Counted from the stretch's first letter, positions 9,626 to 21,344 are shown. The stretch is 64,000 nucleotides of DNA from Proteus vulgaris (GCA_901472505.1 LR590468.1:744001-808000), one strand, 5' to 3'. The notes: a model not told the origin generated them from the sequence alone. Made by a program: numbers and translations.

Positions 9626-10405
9626 TTACGATGCCTTATCGTCGACGATAATTACTTCGATTTTGTGATCTTTCAGTTCCTGAATATATTCTTCAGGAAT
9701 ACCTGAGTCGGTCACTAAAATATCGATATCACCAAATTCTCTGATCATATGACAGCTGCGTTTACTGAATTTCGTAGAATCTGCAACCGCAATAATCGTT
9801 TCTGAGATATCACACATTAAACGGTTAAGACTAGCTTCCTGTTCATTGTGTGTAGTAATACCAACACGTAAATCGAATCCATCAACGCCTAGAAAAACCT
9901 TATCAAAACGGTAATTTCTAAGACTATTTTCAGCTTGTGAGCCTGAAAAAGACAACGCACTTTTTCGCAATACACCACCGGTCATTAATACTTCCACACC
10001 TGAGGTATTTGCTAACTCCATTGCGACATCCAGACCGTTAGTCATGACCACTACATTTTCGCGCGACTTTAAATGTGTCGCGATTTCGCGAGTAGTTGTC
10101 CCCGAGTCAAGAATGACGGTGTCTCCATCCTTTATCAGCGTTGCGGCTGCTTTCCCGATTAATGTTTTTATGCCCGCATTTTGTCCACGTTTTTCGTGGA
10201 TACTCAATTCGGCAATAAATCCTGTATTAGGAATTGCTGCACCATGAGAGCGAACGATATAACCATTTTTCTCAAGAAAACTTAGATCGCTGCGGATAGT
10301 GACACTTGAGACTTTAAATAATTCAGCAAGATCTTCGACTCTGGCTTTACCTTGCAGGTTTACCATATCGAGGATCTCCATACGCCTCTCAACTGCCGCT
10401 TTCAC
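9626..10405 (-). CDS. agaR: DeoR-family transcriptional regulator, AgaR-like
   Basis: This DeoR/GlpR-type repressor of 259 aa has an N-terminal helix-turn-helix (VEDLAELFKVSSVTIRSDL, about residues 20-38). Its C-terminal sugar-phosphate sensor domain contains DSGTTTREIA and VFLGVDGFD. The start is GTG at 10403-10405 with AAGGAG six bases upstream. It heads the minus-strand GalNAc operon and faces the sulfatase arm across a 535-bp control region rich in TTTCGA motifs. By analogy with E. coli AgaR it should repress both arms until a phosphorylated amino sugar is present. An inverted TTTCGT/ACGAAA repeat overlapping its own ribosome binding site suggests autoregulation. Confidence 0.9.
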   Translation of the reverse strand: MKAAVERRMEILDMVNLQGKARVEDLAELFKVSSVTIRSDLSFLEKNGYIVRSHGAAIPNTGFIAELSIHEKRGQNAGIKTLIGKAAATLIKDGDTVILDSGTTTREIATHLKSRENVVVMTNGLDVAMELANTSGVEVLMTGGVLRKSALSFSGSQAENSLRNYRFDKVFLGVDGFDLRVGITTHNEQEASLNRLMCDISETIIAVADSTKFSKRSCHMIREFGDIDILVTDSGIPEEYIQELKDHKIEVIIVDDKAS

Positions 10406-10940
10406 TTTCGTCTCCTTACGAAACCAAAAGACTTTCTTTCGATTGGTTTCGAATGTAGTTTACTACGCCAATTTTAACCGACAATGCAAAAAAACAAAAC
10501 TTTTGATCTCTTTCACAAAGTTTCGATTCATCATCGAATGCTTACGATTATTTTCGTGTCATTTCAATGATAGCCTTCAGGCCATCAGTTTCCAATAAAT
10601 AAAATGATATAAGGCAACACTATACTTATGATTACACCATATATAGCTAGATAAAACACAATAATGTAGATTTAATTTCGCTACATTTCACAAAATACAG
10701 ATTAAAACTTCACTGAATTCATTTATTTTCGAAAAGTAAATCAAAATAAATAGCTTATTTAGTTAATTGAATATGAAATAGTATCAAATCGAAAGAATTT
10801 TTTTCGAAAATAACGGTACTTATCTTTCGAAAAACACTTTCATTTACTTTCGATATTTCGTATTTGTGATTTTAATCTCTTTTGTTTTGATAAATTTTAC
10901 GTAATGTAACAGGATAAAAAAGAGACTCAGGAAATGACTA
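10406..10940. promoter_or_regulatory. Divergent control region with an array of TTTCGA operator-like motifs
   Basis: Eight TTTCGA/TCGAAA hexamers begin at 10437, 10447, 10521, 10727, 10789, 10802, 10825 and 10848. Two are in the perfect palindrome TTTTCGAAAA (10726-10735 and 10801-10810). An inverted repeat TTTCGT-N6-ACGAAA lies at 10406-10423 over the agaR ribosome binding site. A related repeat lies upstream of kbaY. Binding by the AgaR-like regulator is inferred from position and from the DeoR-family preference for TTTCG-type half-sites. Confidence 0.65.
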
Positions 10941-12176
10941 ATGGCATTAAATCAACCTGCTTATTTTCATATAATGGCAAAACCTACAAGCTACCACTGT
11001 AATATTAAGTGTGAATACTGCTTTTATCTGGAAAAAGAAAATATTTTTCAAGATGAAACTAAAGAAACAGGTCACACCGTGATGCCAGATGGTGTACTAC
11101 GTCGTTATATTAAAGACTATATTCAGTCACACGGTGGCGAACAGGTTGATTTTTCTTGGCAAGGTGGTGAACCCACACTTGCCGGATTAGCCTTCTTTGA
11201 ACAAGTCGTCAAATACCAAAAGCAATTTGCTAACGGTAAAACGATCACAAATAGTGTACAAACCAATGCCATTGCCATTAATCGCCAATGGGCGCAATTC
11301 TTTGCAGATAACCACTTTTTATTAGGGGTTTCAATTGATGGTATTGAAGCGGTTCACGATAAATATCGTATTTCTGTCAATGGAAGCCCTACTTTTGAAA
11401 GAGTAAAGCGTGCAATTAAGCTACTCAATGAATATGGTGTTGAATTCAATACACTTACTGTCGTTAATGATCAAAACTGGAATAAAGGAAAAGAAACCTA
11501 CCAAGCCTTAAAAAGAGTTAGGTTCAACCTTCTTTCAGTTTATCCCCATCGTCGAAGTCGATAGACGCTTTCCTCATACTCATGGCGGGCATTATGCGCC
11601 TGGACCCAATGCCCAATTAGCGCCGTTTTCAGTTCCAGCTGAAGGTTACGGGCAATTTATGACAGACGTATTTAATGAATGGATACGACAAGGCGACATC
11701 GGGAAAATATATATTCGCTTATTTGACAGTTTACTAGGCACATGGATGGGCTATCCTGCATCAACCTGTATTCAATCTAAAACCTGTGGCCAAGCATTGA
11801 TCATTGAAGCCAATGGTGATGTTTATTCTTGTGATCACTATGTCTACCCCGCCAATAATTTAGGCAATATTCATCAAAATAGTCTTGCTCATTTGGCCAC
11901 ATCAAAACAGCAACAGCGCTTTGGCCAAAATAAATATGATAAACAAACGAGCCTTTGTAAGCAGTGTGAAGTACAAAGCTTATGTTATGGCGGTTGCCCT
12001 AAACATCGCATTATTGCTATTGAAGGCGAAAAATATCGCCATAACTACCTATGCCGCTCTTATAAAAAATATTTCATCATACGGCGATAGGTATGCAATT
12101 AATGCAACAAGCTATTTCTCGTGGGGGTCTTGCTAGTGACGCGCTTCCTGCAATGAAAAAAAACTATCTAAAGTAA
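10941..12176 (+). pseudogene. Anaerobic sulfatase-maturating enzyme (radical SAM), two frameshifts
   Basis: This radical-SAM protein would oxidise the active-site cysteine of the adjacent sulfatase to formylglycine. The N-terminal part has the CxxxCxxC iron-sulfur motif as CNIKCEYC. The C-terminal SPASM part has cysteine clusters including CKQCEVQSLCYGGCPKHR. The start ATG at 10941 has AGGA upstream. As read, the frame breaks at about 11520, where one extra base (A) when removed restores FFQFIPIVEVDRRFPHTHGG. It breaks again at 12072-12074, where one missing T when restored gives FHHTAIGMQLMQQA and a stop at 12174-12176. The reconstruction is 411 aa, close to the family norm. It lies 38 bp before the sulfatase. 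Sequencing errors are more likely than decay. Confidence 0.88.
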
Positions 12177-12214
12177 CCCTTTTTTATTTTATCTTTTTAT
12201 TATGGAGACAATCC

Positions 12215-13825
12215 GTGATCTTACCTTCTGTTAAAAAAAGCTTACTCGCAGGGCTGATTGCTACATCATGTTTAAGCATCCCAATATCAGCCAATGCTGG
12301 TGGAACACCTGAAAAGCCCAATATTTTACTCATCGTGATGGATGATTTAGGCACAGGACAACTTGATTTCGTACTGGATACCCTAAATGCTGATGAATTA
12401 GCGCAACGACCAACACCTGCGCGTTATGAAGGCGATATCAATAAAATGATTGAAGCCGCACGCATTTCGATGCCAAATGTCAGTGAAATGGCAACAAATG
12501 GTGCCAAAATGACCAATGCATTTGTTGCCCACCCTGTTTGTGGTCCTTCTCGAGCAGGTATCTTTACGGGGCGGTCCCCTGCAAGCTTTGGCACTTACAG
12601 CAATGACGATGCTATTTTAGGTATTCCCCAAAATATCAAACTATTACCTTCACTTTTCCAAGAAAATGGCTATGCCACTGCAAGTATTGGTAAATGGCAT
12701 AATGCAAAAGTGATCCGCAAACCGAAAATTAATGAAAGTAAGCAAACTCGCGATTATCACGACAATATGATCTCAACGCCAGAAGCGGGTTATGCACCTC
12801 ATGAACGTGGTTTCGATTATGATTTTAGCTATTACGCATCGGGCGTGGCTTTATGGAATTCGCCAGCATTTTGGCGTAATGGTACTAATGTTCCAGCGCC
12901 GGGCTATACCACGCATCTATTAACAGATGAAACACTAAAATTTATTGATGAGCACAAAGATAAACCATTCTTTATTAATCTCTCCTACAGTGTTCCTCAT
13001 ATTCCGTTAGAACAAGCGTCACCAGCTAAATATATGGAGAAATTTGATACAGGTAATGTTGAAGCTGATAAATACTTTGCTGCCTTAAATGCAGCCGATG
13101 AAGGTATCGGCCAAATTATTACAAAATTAAAAGAAAACGGTGAGTTAGAAAATACGCTGATCTTTTTCTTATCAGATAATGGAGCTGTTAATGAATCACC
13201 AATGCCAATGAATGCAATGGATAAAGGATTCAAAGGACAAATGTTTAATGGTGGCGTTAGAGTACCTTTTATAGCCTATCAACCTGGTACTATTCCTGCG
13301 GGTACAAAAAGTGATGCGATGATCTCCGCTCTTGATATTTTACCGACCGCGCTACATACAGCAGGTATTTCTATTCCAAACAATTTAAACGTTGAAGGAA
13401 AAAACATCATGCCTTTACTTAAAGGCGAAACAACAAAATCTCCTCACAACTATCTTTATTGGGCAGGCCCAGGCACTAAACATTACAGTGAAGAAAACCA
13501 AGAATTTTGGCATGGGTATCACCAATGGATAACCTACCAACGCAAAACACCGCCTACGAATCCTAATTTAGAAAAACTCTCTAAAGGTGCCTGGGCTGTA
13601 CGTGACGGCGAATGGGCACTCTATTTTTATGATGATGGGAAAAATCAGCCTCAACTTTTTAATGATAAAGATGATCCGGCTGAATCAATCGATCTGGCTA
13701 ATCAAAATCCACAAAAAGTAGCAGAATTAAAGAATGCTTATTATCAGTGGATAAAAGATAAACCGAAACCCGTTCTTTGGGGACAAGATCACTATCAAAT
13801 ACTAGTGGATTCTGCAAAACCTTAA
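12215..13825 (+). CDS. Secreted Cys-type sulfatase, probably chondroitin sulfate-active
   Basis: This arylsulfatase-family enzyme of 536 aa has a cleavable signal peptide (VKKSLLAGLIATSCLSIPIS...ANA) and so acts in the periplasm or outside. The metal-binding NILLIVMDDLG follows at about residues 35-45. The signature CGPSRAGIFTGR carries Cys109, the residue converted to formylglycine. IFFLSDNG provides further metal ligands. The start is GTG at 12215 with GGAG nine bases upstream. The maturase gene just before it fits a Cys-type sulfatase. The substrate is inferred from the locus; whether it cleaves the 4-O- or 6-O-sulfate of GalNAc cannot be read from the sequence. Confidence 0.92.
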   Translation: MILPSVKKSLLAGLIATSCLSIPISANAGGTPEKPNILLIVMDDLGTGQLDFVLDTLNADELAQRPTPARYEGDINKMIEAARISMPNVSEMATNGAKMTNAFVAHPVCGPSRAGIFTGRSPASFGTYSNDDAILGIPQNIKLLPSLFQENGYATASIGKWHNAKVIRKPKINESKQTRDYHDNMISTPEAGYAPHERGFDYDFSYYASGVALWNSPAFWRNGTNVPAPGYTTHLLTDETLKFIDEHKDKPFFINLSYSVPHIPLEQASPAKYMEKFDTGNVEADKYFAALNAADEGIGQIITKLKENGELENTLIFFLSDNGAVNESPMPMNAMDKGFKGQMFNGGVRVPFIAYQPGTIPAGTKSDAMISALDILPTALHTAGISIPNNLNVEGKNIMPLLKGETTKSPHNYLYWAGPGTKHYSEENQEFWHGYHQWITYQRKTPPTNPNLEKLSKGAWAVRDGEWALYFYDDGKNQPQLFNDKDDPAESIDLANQNPQKVAELKNAYYQWIKDKPKPVLWGQDHYQILVDSAKP

Positions 13826-13880
13826 TATTCAACTTCCGTTTTGTTTCGCAAGGATGCGTCTTTTTTTCTGAGATACGAAA

Positions 13881-15358
13881 ATGGCTATTGAAATTGCATC
13901 TTCAGCACGTCCAAAACTCCCTTATGAGCATCCAAACGTAAAAATTTACCGTCGCTTATTTAAGGAAAATATTATACGACGATTAGTCAGAAAATCGGCT
14001 TATCGTCGCTATGATAAAACGATTACTGACTTTTTTAATGACGAAACTCAGTCACTTTTCTCTTTATGTGAAATGTTGACACAATACGTCACTCAGGCTT
14101 TTCATCATTATCAAGTCTGGGGTTATTCACATGCCTATTATCCAGGAAGTCCGGGTCAACAGACCGTAAGAACGGATGCCCTTGAAGGTGTGAGTCGGGT
14201 TCTTCCTCTATTGGCAGCATGGACTGTCAGCAGTAAAAAAAGCACCTTAATGGGATTAAATCACCAAACCTTTTAATTTACCATTAATGATCAAACAAAG
14301 CTTTATTCATGGTACTGATCCACTTCATAAAGGATATTGGGGAGAACTTGAAAATTACGATCAGCGAATTTGTGAAGCTGCCGATTTAGCACTCACACTT
14401 TGGATAAGCCGTGAATGGGTGTGGGATACATTAACACCCGTAATACAACAACAAATTATTACTTGGTTCGAACAAGTTAATCACTGTGAAATTGTTGATA
14501 ATAATTGGCATTTTTTCCCACTTACTGTTCAATTTGTCATTAAAGCACTTACAGGAAAAGATACCATTGCTCATTGGCGTTATGAACGATTAAAAGAGTT
14601 TTATGTTGGTGATGGATGGTTTCGTGATGGTGCGAAAGGTAATTATGATTACTACAATGCATGGGGTTTTTACTATTCGCTATATTGGTTAGCACAAATT
14701 GATCCCCAATTTGATACCACATTTATTACTCAATCACTTAATACCTTTAATCAACATTATCTTTATTTTATGACCCCAAAAGGTATTCCTTTCTTTGGTC
14801 GTAGTGCCTGCTATCGCCTAGCGGTTTCCGCACCATTATTAGCCGGAGTTGATTTACAGTGCCCTTCCGTCAAAGTTGGTGAGGCAAAACGTGCCTTTGA
14901 AAGTAGCTTACGTTATTTCATTTCTCAAGGTGCATTAAAAAAATGGTGCACCTACACAAGGTTTATTTACTCACGATCCCCGTTTAGTTGATAACTATAG
15001 TGGTCCTGCCAGTAGTTTTTGGTCATTACGTGCCGTGATTATTGCGCTTTATTGTGCTGAGCGTATCAATTTATGGCAAACTCCCTCGCTCCCTTTACCC
15101 ATCGAAAAAGATAACTTTCGTTTCGACATTCCCTCTATTCAAGCATTCGTCAGTGGCGTAAAAGCAACACAAGAGGTCAACGTTATTTTTTGCGAAGATT
15201 ATACAACTCAGCAAACTCCATTAACTCGCCGTTTAGAAAAACAGACCTTAGCACAAAAAGTTGCTGAAACCGTGATAGGACAGTCAAGACGCCCAAAAAA
15301 TAATTTGTTACGCAAAGGGATCACCAGTTATAGCTCTAAAATGGCACATTTTTTCTAA
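13881..15358 (+). pseudogene. DUF2264 family protein in the GAG locus, two frameshifts
   Basis: This cytoplasmic protein of unassigned function has the DUF2264 pattern: YYPGSPGQQTVRTDALEGV early, then GTDPLHKGYWGE, YDQRICEAADLALTLW and a tryptophan/tyrosine-rich DYYNAWGFYYSLYW. The reading frame breaks in an AAA run at 14258-14260 and in the A7 run at 14937-14943. Removing one base at each joins three open segments into about 491 aa. No signal peptide is visible. Family members occur near polysaccharide-degradation genes, and here it sits between the sulfatase and the tagatose-bisphosphate aldolase. A role in trimming GAG oligosaccharides is possible but not shown. Conserved sequence on both sides of each break favours sequencing error. 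Confidence 0.75.
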
Positions 15359-15425
15359 CCTACTTTCATTTGCTTTCAGTGCGAAGGGTATAAAAATGTG
15401 ATTTAGATCTTTTACCTTTCTATTT

Positions 15426-15459
15426 CTTTCGTTTATTATAATTCGTAATTAAACGAAAG
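15426..15459 (+). promoter_or_regulatory. Operator-like inverted repeat and -10 element upstream of kbaY
   Basis: CTTTCGTTTA (15426-15435) and TAAACGAAAG (15450-15459) form a perfect 10-bp inverted repeat with a 14-bp spacer. The spacer contains a TATAAT hexamer at 15437-15442. The half-site shares TTTCG with the motifs between the two arms, so it probably binds the same AgaR-like repressor. The repeat ends 14 bp before the kbaY start. Confidence 0.65.
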
Positions 15460-15463
15460 ATGA

Positions 15464-17275
<1,812 letters not shown>

Positions 17276-17295
<20 letters not shown>

Positions 17296-17917
17296 TACAC
17301 TTTCATCACTGAAAGTGATCCCCGTGATCCAAATTAATCGCGCCGAAGATGCAATCTGGCTGGGTGAAATTTTAACCCAAAATCAACTTCCTGTTGCCGA
17401 AATTACTTTTCGTACTCCTGTAGCCGCTAAAGCGATTAAGCTAATGCATGAACACTTTCCTGAACTTATATTATGCGCAGGAACTGTATTAACTGCGCAA
17501 CAAGCAGATATAGCAAAAGAAGCTGGAGCAAGCTTTGTTATATCCCCGGGTTATAACCCAAGTACAGTCGATTATTGTCTGAATAATGGCATTGACATTG
17601 TGCCGGGAATTAATAACCCAAGCCAAATCGAAGTTGCCCTTGAAAGAGGCCTCACCTTACTTAAATTCTTTCCAGCAGAAGCCTCTGGCGGTGTAAAAAT
17701 GCTAAAAGCGCTTGTAGCACCTTACACACAAGCGCAATTTATGCCAACCGGCGGTATTAGCTTAAGTAATGTCAGTGATTATCTTGCTATTCCACAAGTC
17801 GTCGCTTGTGGAGGAAGTTGGGTTGCTACAGCAGAGATGATTGATAAACAAGATAAAGAGACCATTGCTAATCATATTCAAAATATCCACTCATTACTAA
17901 AAACAAATAAGGGATAA
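17276..17917 (+). CDS. eda: KDPG/KHG aldolase Eda
   Basis: This class I aldolase of 213 aa splits KDPG into pyruvate and glyceraldehyde-3-phosphate. The start is the ATG at 17276 with AAGGA upstream, inside the end of kdgK. The longer frame upstream is only antiframe of kdgK. The family blocks AEITFRT (catalytic Glu), CAGTVL, ISPGYNP, LLKFFPAEASGG (Schiff-base Lys) and FMPTGGI are all present. It completes the uronic acid branch of the locus. This may be a pathway-dedicated copy in addition to a housekeeping eda elsewhere. Confidence 0.94.
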
Positions 17918-17922
17918 ACAAA

Positions 17923-18504
17923 ATGAAACAGGTTGCCGTTTTATTAGCGGATGGATTTGAAGAAGGTGAAGCCGTTGTTTTTATTGATATCATGCGTCGC
18001 CTTGATATCCATGTTGATGTACTTTCTTGTATGGATACCCTAGTATTGAATACCTATTTTGAAACTAAAATCAGTGCTGATTATCTATTAACAGAAAAGC
18101 TGACACACAGTTATGACGCCATAATGATGCCGGGTGGCCCTAAAGGTACCGATCGTTTATGCGCTAACGAGCAAGTTATTCAATTTATTAAACGCCATAT
18201 TGCTGAAGATAAATATATTTGTGCGCTATGCTCTTCTGGAGCAAAAGTATTAGCTGCACATCATCTTCTTGAAGGTCGTAATTACAGTACAGGTGATAAA
18301 TTGGCAGATAAATATGATGATGGCAATTATCTTGATCAAGATGTCGTTGTCGATGGAAAATTTATCAGTGCAAAAGGGTTAGGTGTTAGCTTTGAATTTG
18401 CCTTTACTGTGGCTAAACATTTACTCAGTGATAATGTCCAAAAGGTCGATTGGCAAGCTAATCATATTTATTTCAAACACTGGCCATTAAGCTACCTTCA
18501 ATAA
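17923..18504 (+). CDS. DJ-1/PfpI family protein
   Basis: This 193-aa protein has the DJ-1/PfpI fold. It has the acidic opening VAVLLADGFEEGEAV, the MMPGGPKGTDRL strand-turn, and a nucleophile-elbow cysteine in CALCSSGAKVL (about residues 103-113). It is the last gene of the kbaY-kdgK-eda unit, five bases after eda. Members range from chaperones and glyoxalases to sugar-related hydrolases, so its job here is open. A role in handling reactive triose or methylglyoxal by-products is only a guess from context. Confidence 0.85.
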   Translation: MKQVAVLLADGFEEGEAVVFIDIMRRLDIHVDVLSCMDTLVLNTYFETKISADYLLTEKLTHSYDAIMMPGGPKGTDRLCANEQVIQFIKRHIAEDKYICALCSSGAKVLAAHHLLEGRNYSTGDKLADKYDDGNYLDQDVVVDGKFISAKGLGVSFEFAFTVAKHLLSDNVQKVDWQANHIYFKHWPLSYLQ

Positions 18505-19310
18505 TTAAACTTAATTATAATTTATAGAAAGAGGAGTTAATCTTCTTTCTATTTATATATAAAGTAATTACCCTCATAAAAACGTTAGATTAACCATAAA
18601 TTTCTTTCTAATACTTTCTTTTTACTCATATTAAAAACACTCTCATAAAGAGCTTAATTTAATCAATTATTATGTTATTTTCTTTTTAACATAAAAATCC
18701 CATTCAAATATCACTCTCAATTTTATAAAAAAAATTACGATAATGGTATTTAAACAATAGGAATAATTAAAATTCATTTATTTCCTCATTAATTACACTT
18801 AATAAAATAAAGACCCGAAACTAATTAAATGGAAATATTCAAAATTAAAATAAAAAATCATAATAGATAAAAAAGATTATAAAACCCAAAAAACACCTAT
18901 TATTAATTTAAATACAAGAAATCATAAATATTATAATTGTACTATTTTTAGTAATAGTAACATAAATTAAAAAGTAACCAATTATTACAGAGTAACTCTC
19001 AAATTAAAAAAATAAAATAAAGTGAATAATAAAATTATAGTGATAAAACATGAGGATATAATACAATTAAATGGTCATATGATGACAAAAAAAGAATAAC
19101 TCTCATTATACTCTATGAAATGCAAGTAAAAACACTTATATTTAATCACTAAAGTCGCAAATCAATTAATAAGATTTATCTGCATTAAAAATACTTATTA
19201 CCCTAGCCTCTCACTTACATTCTGTTTCAATTACCAACACTAATAAATATTAATCTTCAATAAAATAACTGTCATAAGTTTTATTAATTATTATATTACA
19301 AGGTGTATAA
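18505..19310. other. AT-rich intergenic region
   Basis: About 800 bp of very AT-rich DNA separates the GAG locus from the ankyrin gene. A 9-bp inverted repeat (ATAGAAAGA 18524-18532 with TCTTTCTAT 18544-18552) just after the DJ-1 gene may end that operon. I see no coding region, tRNA or repeat array in the rest. It probably contains the promoter of the ankyrin gene. Confidence 0.5.
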
Positions 19311-20048
19311 ATGAATATGAAACCGTTTGTTATTTCATTATTATTAGTTTCTTTTGGCGCACAAGCATTGATTATCAATGAAAATAATCCACCAGAATAT
19401 CAATCTTTTAAATCGAATTATTCTGATATGATTGAATTGGCTAATAAATCACGTTTACCACATCGTATTTTCTATACTTCACCAAGCACAGGTAGAAATG
19501 CATTATGGTTTGATGCGGTTAAACATGGTGATTTAAATGAAGTTAAAAAAATGCTTGCTAATGGTCAAGATATTGAAGCCAAAGATACTGGTAGCTTAGA
19601 CCAAACTGCACTAGGTTGGGCTGCATTTATTGGTGATGAAGAGATGGTTGATTATCTTATTTCTCAAGGTGCTAATTTATGGGCTACAGATAAAGGTGAT
19701 GTTTATAATGTCTTTAAGTCAGCAGTATTAGGAAATAATGTGAATGTAGTAAAAAAAATTCACGCCCTAATGAGAAGTGATATTGAACTCAATAATCAAA
19801 GAGTAGAAAGTGATGGTGAAACTTTTGTTATGATTGCTGCAAGCAATAATCGCATTGATACTGTAAAATATCTTATTTCTAAAGGCGCAGATGTTAATCT
19901 TGTTACCACAACACAAGATACATCTCTATTTTCTTATAATCATAGTGCATTAAGCTATGCTTGCCAAAATAATCTTAAAGACATGCAAATACTACTGATT
20001 AAAAATGGTGCCATAAATCATAGAACAGGAACTACATCCTGTGACTAA
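19311..20048 (+). CDS. Exported ankyrin repeat protein
   Basis: This 245-aa protein begins with a signal peptide (MKPFVISLLLVSFGAQA), so it is probably periplasmic. At least four ankyrin repeats follow: LWFDAVKHGDLNEVKKML, TALGWAAFIGDEEMVDYL, a central degenerate one, FVMIAASNNRIDTVKYL, and a final SALSYACQNNLKDMQILL. Ankyrin proteins bind other proteins; periplasmic ones in Enterobacterales include toxin-immunity partners. No cognate toxin gene is adjacent. A palindrome at 20056-20081 immediately follows the stop. Start chosen at the ATG with AAGGTG upstream. Confidence 0.85.
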   Translation: MNMKPFVISLLLVSFGAQALIINENNPPEYQSFKSNYSDMIELANKSRLPHRIFYTSPSTGRNALWFDAVKHGDLNEVKKMLANGQDIEAKDTGSLDQTALGWAAFIGDEEMVDYLISQGANLWATDKGDVYNVFKSAVLGNNVNVVKKIHALMRSDIELNNQRVESDGETFVMIAASNNRIDTVKYLISKGADVNLVTTTQDTSLFSYNHSALSYACQNNLKDMQILLIKNGAINHRTGTTSCD

Positions 20049-20055
20049 TTCCCAA

Positions 20056-20081
20056 AATGCCATCTTATATAAGATGGCATT
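20056..20081. terminator. Perfect palindrome after the ankyrin gene
   Basis: The 26-bp palindrome has arms AATGCCATCTTAT and ATAAGATGGCATT, eight bases past the ankyrin stop. A T-rich stretch follows but no solid T-run, so this is a probable but not certain terminator. Being symmetrical, it could serve both this gene and the convergent regulator gene. Confidence 0.6.
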
Positions 20082-20158
20082 CCTACTATTAATTATCATC
20101 TTTTAAAATAGAAATTTAATTAAAAAATAAATCAATAAAAATATAGCAATACTATTTT

Positions 20159-20452
20159 TCAAATTATTTTTTTCTTTCTAAATATTACTATCTCACTGGG
20201 TTGTGCAATCGATTCTTTATCCTCAAAAATTATAAAATCTGTTTTTTTAGCCTCTAAAATAATACTTTGAGGTGTAACACCGAGAATATAAGAAATAGTA
20301 ATCAATTGATCTACGGTTATTTTTAAATGTCCATTTTCTAATTGAGAATAATGTAATATACTTATTCCCAACCTTTCAGACATCTCATTTTCCGTGATCT
20401 TCAATTGTCTTCTTATCATTTTTATTCTACTTCCAACTTTGGTGTTAATCAT
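20159..20452 (-). CDS. MrpJ-like XRE-type regulator
   Basis: This 97-aa helix-turn-helix protein has an XRE domain over residues 6-62: MIRRQLKITENEMSERLGIS then HYSQLENGHLKITVDQL. It closely resembles the product at 46887-47195: both carry HYSxLENGHxKITVDQLITI and ILGVxPQSxxL. Size and motif fit the Proteus MrpJ paralog family, which links fimbrial expression with swarming. That assignment is from family knowledge. It is unaccompanied by fimbrial genes here and is convergent with the ankyrin gene. Confidence 0.82.
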   Translation of the reverse strand: MINTKVGSRIKMIRRQLKITENEMSERLGISILHYSQLENGHLKITVDQLITISYILGVTPQSIILEAKKTDFIIFEDKESIAQPSEIVIFRKKKII

Positions 20453-20978
20453 CCCATTATTCTCCTTCTTTTATTAGATGATTATATCGATAGAACACCG
20501 AATTACAGTTTAAAAACGATTACATCATAAACTGAAGACACTTAATCATTAATTATAGAATGCTAGTAACACTACTTATTTTTATTAACCCTGTTAATAA
20601 GGTTATTCCGATATTTTAAATTTAAAATAATTTACATTTCTATAGATTATTTTAAAATAACTCACATTTAGAGTGACTCCATAGTATTAAGCACTAAAAT
20701 AAAAATAAAATATTTTCCACTTTAACTGATTATATTTATTGGTTATTTTTAATTTTAATTTATTTTTTATAAAATTATTTACATATTATTTTCACATAAA
20801 AATACATTAGAATTTATTAATAATTTAGCAACAATAAGAAATAAAAATGATAAAATAAACTTGCATTAAATATGGTGAAAAAGAAATACCTCAATATACT
20901 GAGTATTGTGACGAACGTGAAAAAACCTTTAAAAAGATAGGGAGATAGATTTTACTTCCTGCGTTACTCTTACTATTT
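20453..20978. other. AT-rich intergenic region with a degenerate coding trace
   Basis: The first 350 bp or so hold the promoter side of the MrpJ-like gene and nothing else recognisable. From about 20870 the frame of the small membrane protein downstream is open as EIPQYTEYCDEREKTFKKIGR and is then broken by an in-frame TAG at 20946-20948. Confidence 0.4.
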
Positions 20979-21164
20979 ATGCTTGCTTCAGGAATATGTA
21001 GCTTCTATCAAACACTCGTTGAAGTGGTTCCAATTTATAGTTGTGCCACAACAATGGGACACTATTTTATTGGTTTAGGATTTACTTTAGATATAGTATT
21101 ATTCGTGCTTATCGTGATCACCACAATTTTTTCTTTCAAAAATGTAAGAAGCCCCCACTCTTGA
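20979..21164 (+). pseudogene. Small membrane protein, possibly a degenerate remnant
   Basis: The 61-aa frame has two hydrophobic segments (about residues 1-12 continuing from upstream, and 28-52) and a positively charged end, so a small inner-membrane protein is plausible. The ATG at 20979 has no Shine-Dalgarno. The same frame continues upstream through LLPALLLLF to an in-frame TAG at 20946-20948, with more protein-like sequence before that. It may therefore be a longer gene broken by a nonsense mutation. I do not recognise the family. Confidence 0.4.
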
Positions 21165-21344
21165 TATTAGCCTTCTAATAGCGAATATTGCATTAAAGGA
21201 AACTATGATTTTATTGATGTACAATGTATTCTAGATATTACTAGAAGTATTTTCCATGTGGTAATTTGGATATCTTATTTTAAAATCTCCGTTCACATTA
21301 AAAGCACTTTTGTGAATTAAAAAAATAAAGCTGTTATTGGATAT

